From: Stomoxys calcitrans
Taxonomy: Eukaryota; Arthropoda; Insecta; Diptera; Muscidae
Assembly (NCBI RefSeq): GCF_963082655.1
Contig: NC_081553.1
Span: forward strand, 31,793,114 to 31,857,113
Reading direction: 5' to 3'
DNA length: 64,000 nt
Shown one piece after another: positions 1 through 11,440 of this stretch. The first letter of the stretch is position 1. Every line of letters begins with the position of its first letter. The notes under the pieces are model-generated. The model searched no databases. It was not told the origin of the DNA and was given only the letters and a program-made list of their open reading frames with translations. The translations under genes were made by a program, and so were the position numbers.

Positions 1-1339
1 TTGTGGACAATTGGAGTGATCACGGCACACTTATCGCCATCCCAGTGCGTTCCGTCTGGGCAGACAATTTGAATGCACTTGTTATCCTCCATTCTAGTGC
101 CCCAAGGACAGTACAGAGGTTGGCAGACAACACCGACGAGGATGGTTCCACTGGGACATCTAGTTAATGGAACAGGTGGTTGTGTTGTAGGTGGTAGTGT
201 CGGAGCAGATGTCGGTGGTGGCCTTGTGGGAACTGGATAATTGGGTGGAATATGTGGTGGAATTGGTGGTGGAATTGTTGGTGGACTTGGATAAGGTTGG
301 TTACAACATGTTTGACAGTTTTGGTTACAGCATGTCGGGCCGGCTTGGTTACAGTTTGTCTGACCATTTCCACAGGGTTGGTTAGTACATGTTTGACAGT
401 TTTGGTTACAGCATGTCTGGCCGGCTTGGTTACAGTTTGTCTGACCATTTCCACAGGGTTGGTTAGTACAGGTTTGACAGTTTTGGTTACAGCATGTCTG
501 GCCGGCTTGGTTACAGTTTGTCTGACCATTTCCACAGGGTTGGTTAGAACATGTTTGACAGTTTTGGTTACAGCATGTCTGGCCAACTTGGTTGCAGTTT
601 GTCTGACCATTTCCACAGGGTTGGTTAGTACATGTTTGACAGTTTTGGTTACAGCATGTCTGGCCGGCTTGGTTACAGTTTGTCTGACAATTTCCACAGG
701 GTTGGTTAGTACATGTTTGACAATTTTGGTTACAGCACGTCTGACCGGCTTGGTTACAGTTTGTCTGACAATTTCCACAAGTGTTTGCGCAGTTGGAACA
801 CAGTTGAGTTTGAGTGCAGACTCCATTATTGCAACATCCTGTGGCACAATTTTGACATTGGGATGTTTGAGCCGTAGAACCGATCGAAGTGCTAGGACTC
901 GGTATTATTGCAGTTGGGTTTGTGTAACTTTGCTGATGCGAGACTGGAGCTACTTCCCTTGGCATACAACAATTCCAGCAGTTCTCACCCACACAATTAT
1001 GCACACATACTTCAGAGCAGCATTCATGGTGGATAAGCAAATAGTCTTCGATGGCAAATTGCAAGTAGAGAATATTCAACGAATTAATACACCGAATTTA
1101 TTTACAAAAATTTGAAAAACACTTACTTTGGGGGCAACCCACTCGTACTATTGAATAACACTCACGATCGAAAGCAATTGTGTCTTCGGGACAAAGCTGA
1201 TTATAAACAATAAGACCATAAGATACAGTGTATAGACACAGGATGTTCATATTATTGAATCACTTACACAAAAGGCCACATTAAAAATTCCAAAAACTAT
1301 TAACAAATAAATAATTGTTGACGATCGATGTACAATCAT
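1..1339 (-). CDS. Secreted cysteine-rich repeat protein, 3 exons visible, 3' end outside window
   Basis: Spliced gene read on the minus strand. Exon 1 is 1339-1268 (24 codons) and encodes a classic signal peptide: a basic start MIVHRSS, then a hydrophobic run ending VAFC. Intron 1 (1267-1197, 71 bp) has GTAAGT and TTTATAATCAG ends. Exon 2 is 1196-1127. Intron 2 (1126-1046, 81 bp) is GTAAGT...CGAAG. Exon 3 runs from 1045 past position 1 with no stop. Phases 0 and 1 join cleanly. The roughly 395 visible residues are a Cys-rich N-terminal domain (with CCSEVC and CWNCC), a Ser/Thr/Pro spacer, six 27-residue repeats at about residues 136-295 with spacing C-x6-C-x6-CC-x3-C-x2-C-x4, a Pro/Thr-rich linker, and further cysteines with a CPDGTHWDGDKC motif. 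The signal peptide and cysteine density indicate an extracellular disulfide-rich protein. A peritrophic, cuticular, eggshell or salivary role is possible but unproven, and I do not recognise the family. Confidence 0.82.
305..790 (-). repeat. Six coding 81-bp tandem repeats inside exon 3
   Basis: The 81-bp unit recurs with landmarks (TGTTTGACAG or close variants on the plus strand) starting near 307, 388, 469, 550, 631 and 712. Each unit encodes 27 residues rich in Cys, Asn, Gln and Thr. Most differences are single substitutions. The two units nearest the start of the protein have CGNC where the others have CGNG, adding a cysteine. The high DNA identity suggests recent expansion or homogenisation. 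As 81 is a multiple of three, other frames stay open too. The cysteine frame is chosen because it continues through both splice junctions into the signal peptide. Confidence 0.9.
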
Positions 1340-1382
1340 TGTCGCTTGCAGATGGAAACCGAATAGCAAGAATCGTTGCATC

Positions 1383-1421
1383 TGAATGGCTCGCCAGCAG
1401 TTTTTCTTATCATCAAATATA
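1383..1421 (-). promoter_or_regulatory. Possible core promoter of the cysteine-rich gene
   Basis: On the minus strand, TATATTT lies at 1421-1415, a GATAAG GATA-factor-type site at 1411-1406, and an initiator-like TTCAGA around 1383, about 45 bases upstream of the ATG at 1339. The TATA-to-initiator distance (about 38 bases) is slightly long. GATA sites are common near dipteran gut and fat-body genes, but such short motifs also occur by chance. Confidence 0.3.
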
Positions 1422-1773
1422 GCCTTAACCTAAACGATTGTTAACAACGAAGTTCACGTCTCAAGTCTTATCAACATGTTGTGAATCTTTGTTTCAAATA
1501 ATCTTTTGAATGGAATATAAGTGGTGAATATTTAGTGACATAATCAAAACTGCGATTATGTGGTGGCACACAATAACTCTACGCAAGAAAAAAATTGCAC
1601 ACAAACTAGAGAGCGGCAAAATTGCACCTTTCGTTTATGGGCGGATTTTGGCCATAATTTGTATTTAGCCATAAATGCCTTAGGAAAAGCTCTAAAAGTG
1701 AAGTGAATTGGAAGATTTCTATGAAATGTACCCTTGACCAGAAGAGTCATAAGAGAAGCTTTAGTGCCAAATT
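1422..1773. other. Unique upstream flank, nothing recognised
   Basis: Low-repeat AT-rich DNA between the cysteine-rich gene and the first family A element. No splice-supported exon or known repeat was seen. It may contain distal regulatory sequence of the gene, but this is only positional inference. Confidence 0.5.
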
Positions 1774-3180
1774 GTTATACCGACCACCCAAGGATGGGGG
1801 TATACTCATTTTGTCATACCGATGGCAACACATCGAAATATCTATTTCCGACCCTATATAGTATGAATATTTTTGATCAGCGCAAAAATCCATGACCAAC
1901 TAGCCATGTCCGTCCGTCCGGCTGTTGAAATCACGCTACAAACTTTAGAAATAGAGACATTGAGCTGAAACTTTGCACAGCTTCTTTTTTTTTGTCCGTA
2001 AGCTGGTTAAGTTCGAAGATGGGCTATATGGGACTATATCTTGATATAGCCACCATATACACTGATCCGGCGATTTAGGGTCTAAGGCCCATAAAAGCCA
2101 CATTTAATATCCGATTTTGCTAAAATTTGTGACAGTGAGTTGTGTTAGGCCCTTCGACATCCTTCTTCAATTTGGCCCAGATCGGTCCAGATTTGGATGT
2201 AGGTATCATCTGGACCGATCCGCCGATTTAGGGTCTTAGTCCCATAAAAGCCACGTTTATTATTCGATTTTGCTGAAACTGAAGACAATGAGTTGTGTAA
2301 GGCCCTCCGATGTCAATTTTCAATTTGGCCCAAATCGGTCGAGATTTGGATATAGCTGCTATATAGACCGATTTCTCGATTTAATTTCTTGCGCCCATAA
2401 AAGGCGCATTTATTATCCGATTTTGCCAAAATTTGAGACAATTGGTTGTGTTAGGACCTCCGCCATCTTTCTTCAATTTGGCTCATATCGGTTCAGATTT
2501 GGATATAGTTGCCATATAGACCGATCTCTCGTTTTAAGGTATTGGGCCCATAAAAAGCGCATTTATTGTCCGATGTCGCCAAAATTTGGGACAGTGAGTT
2601 ATGTTGGGCCCTTCGACAATCATCTTCAATTTGGCTTAGATCGGTCCATATTTGGTTATAGCTGTCATATAGACCGATTTCTCGATTTAAGGTTTTGGGA
2701 CCATAAAAGGCGCACTTATTGACCGATTACTATGAAATTTGGGACAGGGAGTTGTGTTAGGACCCTTGATATCATTCTTCAATTTGGCTCATATCGGTTC
2801 AGATTTGGATATAGCTGCCGTATAAACCGATCTCTCGATTTAAGGCTTTGGGCCCATAAAAGGAGCACTTTTTGTCCGATATCGCCAAAATTTGGGACAG
2901 GGATTTGTGTTAGGACCCTTGATATCATTCTTCAATTTGGGCCAAATCGGTCGAGATTCGGACATAGCTGCCATATAGACCGATGTCTCGATTTAAGGTT
3001 TTTTGTCCATAAAAGGCGCATTTATTGTCCGATTTCTCCGAAATTTGGGACTGTAGGTTGTGTTAGACTCTTCGGCATTTTACTGCTAATTGGGTCAAAA
3101 CAGTCCAGATTTGGATATAGCTGCCATATAGACCGGCCACATAAAAAGCGCCTTTATAATTTTGTGCAGATCGGTTAAAA
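1774..3180 (-). mobile_element. Family A element, minus orientation, tail plus 153-bp unit array
   Basis: Starts with the family A tail in reverse (TTATACCGACCACCCAAGG), followed by the core (TGATCAGCG...), GTCCGTCCGTCC microsatellite and then about seven degenerate 153-bp units marked by GATATAGCTGCCATATAGACC and TTTATTGTCCGATTT. No palindromic head is found at the far end, so it is truncated. Open frames across 2270-3178 are by-products of the multiple-of-three period. Confidence 0.75.
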
Positions 3181-3530
3181 ATTTTAGTAATTACGTCGAT
3201 TTAAGTGTAATTTGGACGATACGTAGATATGGGAGCTATATCTAAATCTGTACCGATTTTTACCAAAATCAATAGCGTCCGTCCTTGCGTTAATCATATT
3301 TGATTCAGGCGCCTAGAACTTTTATATAAGTTTAAGCAAAATCTGGCAATATATCCGAATTATTTTCAGCCCATGTAAAGTATTAGACTCTAACTTGGAA
3401 GATCGGTCTTAAACCATATTTGGAAGGTATGACGGGAGACTTTAAACAACTCCTTTCATCAAATTTCAGAGAAATTGTATAGCAAAAGCGACTTTTGTAG
3501 GCAGGCTTAACCATCTCCGACTGACGTGTA
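3181..3530 (+). mobile_element. Degenerate family C fragment
   Basis: GGGAGCTATATCTAAATCTG followed by an ACCGATTTTTACC stretch (about 3230-3275) matches the unit at about 48068-48110 in the larger family C copy. The remainder is diverged. Boundaries are approximate. Confidence 0.4.
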
Positions 3531-3856
3531 GTCTAGCAGCCACCAACAATTACAAAAAGTTATTTTGTGCCGTTATTTTCCAAGCAACTTCTTTCGCTTT
3601 CTCTATACCTTTTCATTATGTGTTCCCAGCAAAAAGTCTGATTACCAAATAACCAGAAAGGTAAGCTCATTCCTAAACTAATAACTACTTTATTTTTAGG
3701 TATCGTTTTTAATAACTTTTACATGCCGATATCCTTGGAGAAAAGTCCTTCCGCACATGCGGAATATATTTCGGAAATATTTCCTTATACCACAGCATAC
3801 GAAAATATATACTTATACCACAGCATACAAGTTGTCAAAAAATAATGACATATTAT
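3531..3856. other. Low-repeat spacer with a small tandem duplication
   Basis: No gene recognised. CTTATACCACAGCATAC occurs twice, at 3784-3800 and 3812-3828, 28 bp apart. A GT...AG pair at 3661-3699 resembles an intron but is only 39 bp. Confidence 0.5.
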
Positions 3857-5895
3857 CTAAGGTGAACGTAGGTTTGTTTGTTTGTTTGTGTGTTTCTTAT
3901 AGACCCACATATGGTGTAAAATGATCCCGTGGTGAAAATAGGGTACTACATTTTTTGATATCTGAAAGGGGGGGGGGGCGGACCCTCCCCCTTACCCTAA
4001 TTTTCAGAAACGCCCTATCTCGGAGTTGGTTCGTGCGATTTAAGCGAAATTTTGTTTGCTCTCATGTAGTACCCTAAAAATAAAAATATGATATTACAAT
4101 TTCGAATGGGGTACCTAGGGAGCCGCCCCACCCTAAAGCATCCTAAACATATATTTACACCAATCACACCAATATGGGACTCAAATGAAAGGTATTTAGG
4201 ATAAGAAAATGTATCAATATCCAATTGTCGGACCAAGTGTTAACACCCCTAATTCGGACATATTTACCGACCATGGCAATATGCGACTCAAATGAAAGGT
4301 ATTTGCGAGTAGAATACGAATCTAATATCCAAATGTGGGAACACGTTTCTGGAGGTCCACCCCTTCCCCAAAACACCCCCCAAACAGGACTTATTTACTA
4401 ACCATGGGAATATAGGGCTTAAATAAAAAGTATTTGAGTGTAGTATTCGAATCTGATATCCGAATATGGGACCAAGTGTTTGGGGGGCCGCCTCTTACCA
4501 AAAACATTCCCCAAAGGGGACAAATCTACGACCATAGCAATATGGGGCTCAAATGAAAGGTCTTTGGGAGTAAAGCACGAATCTGGTATCAATATTTGGG
4601 AAAAGTGTCTATGGGGCCACTCCACCCCCACAACACCACCCAAATAGGAATTATTGTCTGACTATTGCAATATGAGGCTCAAATAAGAGGATTTTTAGAG
4701 TAAAACACGAATCCGATATATATTTTTAAAGCCAACCCCAAAACACCCCCAAGCCGGTCATGTTTGCCGACTATGGAAATATGGTGTTCAAATTAAAGGT
4801 ACTTGGGAGTTGACCATGGATCTGTCATCAACACTCGGAGCCAACTGTCTATGGGACGTCCCACCACCAAAATAGGACATATTTGCTCACCACGACAATT
4901 TGAGTCGTAAAGAGAGTAGAGCTTTTGGGGCCAATACCCCAAACCGGACATATTTGCTGACTTTTGCAGTAAGGAGTTTAATTGAGATTAGTAAACGAAT
5001 TTGATATCCAATTTTGAGGTCAATGGCAATATGGGGTTCGAATAAATGATATAAAGATATATGAGAATAAAGCACGTTGCTGATATATTTTCCGGGCTTA
5101 GGGTTTGGGGGACTACCCCAATCCTCAAAACACCCCTAAATCGGTCATATTTAACGACCATGTCAATGTGGAGCTTAAATGAAAGGTATTGGGGGATAGA
5201 GCAAGAATTGATACCCATTATAGGGACCAATTTTCTGTGGGTCTACCCCTTTCCCAAAATATCCCACAAGCAGGAATTTTTTTGTGACCATCGCAATATG
5301 GGGCTCAAATAAAGGTATTTGGGAGTAGAATACGAATTTCATATCCAAATATAGGACCATGTATTTAGGGCATCGCCCCTTTCCCAAAACACACCCCAAA
5401 GGGTAAACATTTTTCGACCATGTCAATATATGGCTCAAATGAAAGGTTCTTGAGATTAGAAAACGAATTTGATAACCAATTTTGGGGCCATGTGTTTGGG
5501 GACGCCTCACTGTGTAAACTCCCCTAAACCAATGGCAATATGGGGTTCAATAAATGGTATTTGAACGAGGAACACGATGCTGATATTTTTTCAGGGCCAA
5601 GTATCTAGGGGACCACCTTTCGCCCGAAAACACCACTAAATCAGACATCATGAGAATATCGTGCTGAAATGAAGTATTTTAAGAATGGAGTACACCTTAC
5701 ATCCAAACTTAAATTCGTAGACCAATAAAGATCATATGGGATTCAGATAAAGGCACTTATATTGTTAAACTGTTAGTCAAGTTAGCATGGTATTTCACTA
5801 AAAGCTCTTTAATTGTCCAAAATAAATATTCCAAGGAAACTTTTGTTCCATATAAAGTAAAAGAATACGCAGCGGAGCGGTCCCGGGTCAGCTAG
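3857..5895 (+). mobile_element. Non-autonomous Helitron, 3' end GTCAGCTAG
   Basis: The head contains GTTTGTTTGTTTGTTTGTG followed by a CTTATAGACYCA-type block, G-rich GGGGGGGGGGCGGACCC near 3968-3984, and then degenerate tandem units of about 107-131 bp marked by CTCAAATGAAAGG (4180, 4287, 4548 and others). The 3' end CGGGTCAGCTAG stops at 5895 and is followed by T, as expected for CTRR/T Helitron ends. The 5' terminus is not sharp. It encodes no Rep or helicase, so it is non-autonomous. Confidence 0.7.
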
Positions 5896-5939
5896 TATTT
5901 TATAATAATAACGCCAAAGTTTTTCCATCCTAGTACTAC

Positions 5940-5975
5940 TAAGTGGTGTCGTGACCTCTGCGCTACGGTGGCTGC
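5940..5975 (-). repeat. Small fragment of the tRNA-derived SINE head
   Basis: ACCTCTGCGCTACGGTGGC is the reverse of the SINE A-box region seen intact at 11341-11359. No body of the element follows. Confidence 0.55.
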
Positions 5976-5995
5976 CAATTTACATAGGAACTATA

Positions 5996-8605
5996 AAACA
6001 AGTAAGTCGGCCGGACCTAATCTTATATACCCTCCACCATGGATCGCATTTGTCGAGTTCTTTTCCCGGTGTCTCTTCTTAGGCAAATAAAGGAAAGGAA
6101 AGGATAAAAGAAAAGAATTGCTATGCTATTGGAGCTATATCAAGTTATGGTCCGATTCGGACCATAATGGAATGAATGTTGGAGACCACAGTAGAGTCAT
6201 TGTGTAAAATTTCAGCCAAATCGAATTAGGGTTTCGCCCTGTAGGGGCTCAAAAAGTAAAAAAGGGTGATCGTTTTACAGAGAAGCCGTATTAGGTTATT
6301 GACCGATTCAGACCATATTTGATACGTATGTTGATGGTCATGGCCGAAGCCGTTATATAAAATTTCATCCAAATCAGATAATAATTGCTCCCTATAGAGG
6401 CTCAAGAAGTCTAGAACACAGATTGGTTTATATGGCAGCTGTAACAGGTTATGAACCGATTTGAACTATTCTTGGCACAATTGTTGAAAGTCATAACGAA
6501 ATGCGTCATGCAAAATTTCAGCGAAATCGTATAGGATTTGCGCCCTCTAAAGGTCCACGAAGTCAAGACCCCATATCGGTTTATATAACAGCTATATCAG
6601 GTTAAAGACCGATTTGAAACATACTTGGCACAGTTGTTGGAAATCATAACAAAATACTTCGTGGAAAATTTCATACAAATCGGATAAGAATTGCGCCCTC
6701 TGGTGGCTCAAGAAGTCAAGATTCAAGATCGGTTTATATGACAGCTATATGAGATTATGAACCGATTTGAACCATACTTGGCGCAGTTGTTGAAAATAAT
6801 AAAAAACACCTCATACAAAATTTTAGCCAAATCAGATAATAATTGCGCCATCTAGAGGCTAAAGAAGTCAAGACCCCAGATCGGTTTATATTATTGTATA
6901 TAACACAGTTGTTGAAAATAATAAAAATAAAAACAAGTAAAAAGGCGTTAAGTTCGGCCGGGCCGAACTTTGGATACCCACCACCTGGGGTATATATGTA
7001 AACCACCTTTCATCAAAATTCGGTGAAAATTTCATACCTCATACCGATCTGAACTATATACGACACGGATGTCGAAAAGCCGAACATAAGTCACTGTGTC
7101 AAATTTCAGTGAAATCGGATTATAAATGCGACTTTTATGGGGCCAAGACTTTAAATCGAGATATCGGTCTACATGGCAGCTATATCCAAATCTGAACCGA
7201 TTTGGGCCAAGTTGCATAAACATGTCGAAGAGTCTAACACTAAGCACTGTCCCAAATTTCGGCGAAATCGGACAATAAATGCCTCTTTTATGGGCCCTAA
7301 ACCTTAAATCCAGAGATCGGTCTATATGGCAGCTATATTCAAATCTGGACCGATCTGGGCAAAATTGAAGAAGGACGTCGAAGAGCCCAACCAAACCCGC
7401 TGTCTCAAATTTCAGCGACATCGGACAATAAATGCGTCTTTTATGGCCCCAAAACCTAAAAGCTAGATATCGGTCTATATGGCAGCTATATCCAAATCTG
7501 GACCGATCTGTGCGATATTGCAGAAGTATGTCAAGGGGCTTAACTTAACTCACTGTTCCCAATTTCGGGGACATCGGGCAAAAAATGAGCATTTTATGGG
7601 CCTAACACCATAAATCGGAGGATCGGTCTATATGGCAGCTATATCCAAATTTGAACCGATCTAGATCAAATTGAAGAAATATGTCAAAGGGCCTAACACA
7701 TCTCACTGTCCCAAATTTCAGCAAAATCGGATAATGAATGTGGCTATTATGGGCCTTAGGCCCTAAATCGGAGGATCGGTCTATATGGCAGCTATATCCA
7801 AATCTGAACCGATCTGAGCCAAATTGACAAAGGATGTCGAAGGGCCTAACACAACTCACTGTCCCAAATTTCAACAAAATCGGATAATAAATGTGTCTTT
7901 TATGGGCCTAAGACCCTAAATCGGCGGATCGGTCTATATGGGGGCTATATCAAGATATAGTCCGATATAGCCCATCTTCGAACTTAACCTGCTTATAGAC
8001 AAAAAAAAGAATCTGTGCAAAATTTCAGCTCAATATCTCTATTTTTAAAGACTGTAGCGTGATTTCAACAGACAGACGGACAGACGGACGGACATGGCTA
8101 GATCGTCTTAGATTTTTACGCTGATCAAGAATATATATACTTTATAGGGTCGGAAATGGATATTTCGATGTGTTGCAAACGGAATGACAAAATGAATATA
8201 CCCCCATCCTTCGGTGGTGGGTATAAAAACACAAAATTTCAGCCAAATCGCATAAATTTGCGCCCCGTAGCGGCTCAAGAATTTAAGATCCAATATTGGT
8301 TTATATAGCAGCTATGTGAAAACATGGACCGATTTGGCCCATTTACAATCCCAACAAACCCACCTACCCTAATAAGCAGTGTTTGTGTAAAATTTTAAGC
8401 GGCTAGCTTTACTACTTCAAAAGTTAGCGTGCTTTCGACAGACAGACGGACGGACGGACAGTCGGACGGACATTTCAAGTTCGACTTAGAATGCCACTAC
8501 GATCAAGAATATATACACTTTATGGGGTCTTAGACGCATATTTCGAGGCCATACAAACAGAATGACGAAATTAATATGCCCCCTTCCTATGGTGGAGGGT
8601 ATAAA
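5996..8605 (+). mobile_element. Family B element, interrupted by a family A copy
   Basis: Head ACAAGTAA...TCGGCCGGACCTAATC followed by CTTATATACCCTCCACCATGG, then B-type units (GGTTTATATGRCAGCTATAT, GCGCCCTCTAGAGGCTC). The array is broken near 6935 by a complete family A insertion and resumes at about 8229 (CACAAAATTTCAGCCAAATC). The tail holds GACAGACGGACGGACGGACAG and ends GGTGGAGGGTATAAA near 8605. The head has lost part of the AAGCGTGCTAAG motif. Confidence 0.8.
6935..8228 (+). mobile_element. Complete family A element nested in family B
   Basis: Starts ACAAGTAAAAAGGCGTTAAG, followed by the palindrome TTCGGCCGGGCCGAA (6952-6966), then TTTGGATACCCACCACC, five to six 153-bp units, the GACAGACGGACAGACGGACG tract and the tail CCATCCTTCGGTGGTGGGTATAA. 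Host B sequence continues on both sides with only A residues at the junction, giving the element limits and showing no long target duplication. No coding capacity. Confidence 0.85.
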
Positions 8606-8812
8606 AATATACCTGAGATATCAACTCCTTTCCTACCGTGCAAAGCTAGAGAAGTCGGGAGTTCAATGTGTGGCTTTACGAAAGATAACACCCTGCAATG
8701 GTATGTGCCGAAAAAAAATAAAGCTGTTCTGCTTATTTTGTCTTCTCACCATTGTCAAGAGATAGATACTGACAAGAAAAAAACTGTTATGATAATCCTC
8801 TTATATATAAAA
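8606..8812. other. Short unique spacer
   Basis: No gene or repeat recognised; open frames here are short and unsupported. Confidence 0.4.
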
Positions 8813-8883
8813 CTAGCCGAATCGGGCCCGCTGCGCTGCGCCTTCTATAACTCTCTAATATCTTTTTAGGGTGGGGACACCTG

Positions 8884-9182
8884 AATGCGGATATTAAATT
8901 CTTGCCATTGTAGCCTATGAAGCTGAACGCGTTCGAATCCTGGCGAGAATATCAGACAAAGCTGTGTTCATCCCCTCTTGATGATGGCCACATTTGCGAA
9001 GAGCAATGCCATGCATGGTCATTTAAAAAATTTTCCCCAAAGAGGTGTCGCACTGCTGGACGCCGTTCGACTCGGCTATAAAAAAGGTCCATTATCATTG
9101 AGTTTAAACTTGAATCGGAAAGCACTCATTCATGTGTTAGAATTTTCTCTCGGTTTCTGGTGGCAATGTTCTTCCTTAGGGT
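8884..9182 (+). repeat. Diverged SINE domesticated within the Helitron
   Basis: CGTTCGAATCCTGGCGAGA (B box and downstream) and the SINE body up to GAATCGGAAAGCACTCATTC are present, but the A box is replaced by ATTAAATTCTTGCCATTG. The same altered SINE with the same flanks (AATGTTCTTCCTTAGGGTAA) occurs at about 31440-31720, so it moved as part of the Helitron. Confidence 0.7.
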
Positions 9183-11042
9183 AATGTTCTCATTAGGGGA
9201 GGGATGGCACCTCAGACATTTCGACTCATATATGGATATCAAATTCGTGCTGCACTTTTAATTTGAACCCCATATTGCCATGGACGGTAAATATGAACCG
9301 TTTTGTGGGAGTTTCGGGGCTGGGGCAGCCATCGGAACTTTGCACTGAAAATAGATATAAAATTCGTTTTTATTCCCAACGGAAATGAAGTTCAATTGAG
9401 GGGGTGCTTTAGGGCGTACCCCAAAACTCTTTGCTTCAAAATTGGATATAAAATTAATTTTCTACCCTCAAATACCTTTCATTTAAGTCCCATATTGTAA
9501 TAAAGGTCAAACAAACCATTTTACGTGTCTTTAGGAGAAAAAGCGCCACCTAGACTTGAACGCAAATTTTAATGTTTTATTCGTAAACGACTCTCAAATA
9601 CCTTTCATTTGAGTCCCATGTAGTCATGGTCGGCTAATATGCCCATTTGGGGGTATTTGGGGGTGGACGACCTCCCATTACTTGAACCTAATGTTTTATG
9701 CCATATTTGTAATCTACTGCCTAGTACTTTTCATTTGAGTCCCATATTGACATAAACTTCGAATATATCTGTTTAGAGGAGTTTTGGGGTTGGGGGGGCC
9801 CGCTGGGTACTTGGATCCAAATTTTAATACCATATTAGTTTTCTGGTCTAGAATACCTTTTATTTGATACCCTTATTGTGCCCATCGGACCACTTTCGGA
9901 TATGGATGGCGTTTTTGGGGTAAGGGGGAGGGTCCGCCTCCATCCGATATCTAAAAATTATATAGCCTATGTTCCCTTCCAGACGAACAAACACAATCTA
10001 TGAAAATTTTAAGAAAAGTATCATTTAGTATGGCATTATATATAAATGGCATTTCTGAGGGGCGGCGTGACCCCCTATAATTCGATCTAATTTTGTATGC
10101 GCCATTCGAAGTCTACTCTCGAATACCTTTCATTTGAGCCCCATATTGAAATGAATGTCTAATATGTCTGTTTGGGGGAGTTTTGGGGTTAGGGCGGGCC
10201 CGATGGGTACTTAGACTCAAATTTTAATACCATATTCGTATTCTACTCTCCAATACCTTTCATTTGATACCTATATTGTCCCGATCGGTCCATTTTATAT
10301 CGGTCCACTTTGGGTTGTTTTTTTGGCATAAAAGGGAGAGTCCGTCCCCCTTCCGATACCGAAAAATTATATAGCCTATGTTTCCTTCCAGACCAACCTA
10401 CACAATTTGCGAAAATTTCTAGAAAATCGGTTCTGCCGTTTTTCAGTCTATACGGAACAAACAAACCGAGTCCCATATATCCGTGATTTGCCAATGTGCC
10501 CGTTTTGGGGGGTTTTGTGAGGATAGGGTGACCCCCTTATACTACAACATGAATTTGTGTGCCATTGGTTATCTACTCCCGCATACTTATCATTTGATAC
10601 CCATATTGTCCTTATCAGTGCACTTTTGATTTTGGGTGCTGTTTTTGGGGTAATGATGGAGGGTCCGTCCCCTCCTGTATCAATAAATTGTAAGGCCGAT
10701 ACCTAATTCCTGACCATATTCGTAATCTACTCCCGAATACCTTTCATTAGAGTCCCATATTGTCATGATCGTCAAATAAGCCTATTTTAAGGGGTTTTGG
10801 GACTGGGGCGTCCCCTAGGTACTTGGACCCAACTTTTATTATGAAATTCGTACTCTACTCTTGAATAGCTTTCATTTGAATCCCACATAGTACCGATCGG
10901 TCCACTTTTATTTTTGGGTAGTACTTTTGAGGTAAGGGGGACGGTCCGCCCCCCTCCCGATATCAAAAAAATTATATAGCTTATGATTTCTTCCAGACCG
11001 ACCTACACAAAATTTAAAAATTTCAAGGTATTCGGTTCCGCC

Positions 11043-11362
11043 ATGCAAATGCAAATACAAATTTTGCCCATGAACATTCCACTGAGGAACAGGGGCAAAC
11101 TTCTCACATATCAATGAGTGCAGTCCGATTCAAGTTTAATTTCAATGATAAGGGACTCCTTTTATAGCCGAGTCCGAACGCCGTGCCGCAGTGCGACACC
11201 TCTTTAGAGAGAAGTTTTACATGGCATAGTACCTCACAAATGTTGCCAGCATTAGGAGGGGAAAACCACCGCTGAACATTTTTTGATGGTCTCGCCAGGA
11301 TTCGAACCCAGGCGTTCAGCGTCATAGGCGGACATGCTAACCTCTGCGCTACGGTGGCCTCC
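11043..11362 (-). repeat. Full-length tRNA-derived SINE with 13-bp target duplication
   Basis: ATTCGGTTCCGCC at 11030-11042 is repeated at 11363-11375, exactly bracketing a 320-bp element. On the minus strand it begins with a tRNA-like head: A box TAGCGCAGAGGTTAGCATG and B box GGTTCGAATCC, internal RNA polymerase III promoter elements. A conserved body follows with GCGACACCTCTTTAGAG (plus-strand complement) and an A/T-rich 3' end with ATTTGCATTTGCAT. It depends on a LINE reverse transcriptase in trans (family knowledge). Confidence 0.92.
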
Positions 11363-11440
11363 ATTCGGTTCCGCCGTTTTTGCCGGAACAAACAAACACA
11401 AAACCGACAAACAAACACAAATTGAACTTTAAATAAAAGA

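Larger units (their letters stand above)
8813..11440 (-). mobile_element. Non-autonomous Helitron carrying SINE sequence
   Basis: Minus orientation. The 3' end (minus) GTTTCGGCTAG-like is CTAG at 8813-8816 with T as the next minus-strand base. The 5' end (minus) TCTTTTATTTAAAGTTCAAT starts at 11440 and is preceded by A, so the insertion fits A^T. The interior has Helitron-family units (CTTTCATTTGAGTCCCATAT) and G/C-rich blocks. It includes an old SINE (8884-9182) that is shared with another Helitron copy, and a young SINE insertion (11043-11362) with target duplication. Confidence 0.75.

Noticed and set aside
252..1115. 287-codon plus-strand open frame and a 227-codon alternative minus frame over the 81-bp repeats
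   Set aside because: They are open because the repeat length is a multiple of three. The cysteine frame continues through two good splice junctions to a signal peptide; these do not.
3661..3699. GTAAGC...CTAAT...TTTTTAG, an intron-like sequence between in-phase open frames
   Set aside because: At 39 bp it is too short for a dipteran intron, and the flanking frames show no recognisable protein and run into repeat DNA.
11280..11362. tRNA-like sequence with A and B boxes (also at 16075 and 41715)
   Set aside because: It is the head of the repeated SINE, lacks a complete cloverleaf with acceptor stem, and is continuous with the SINE body.
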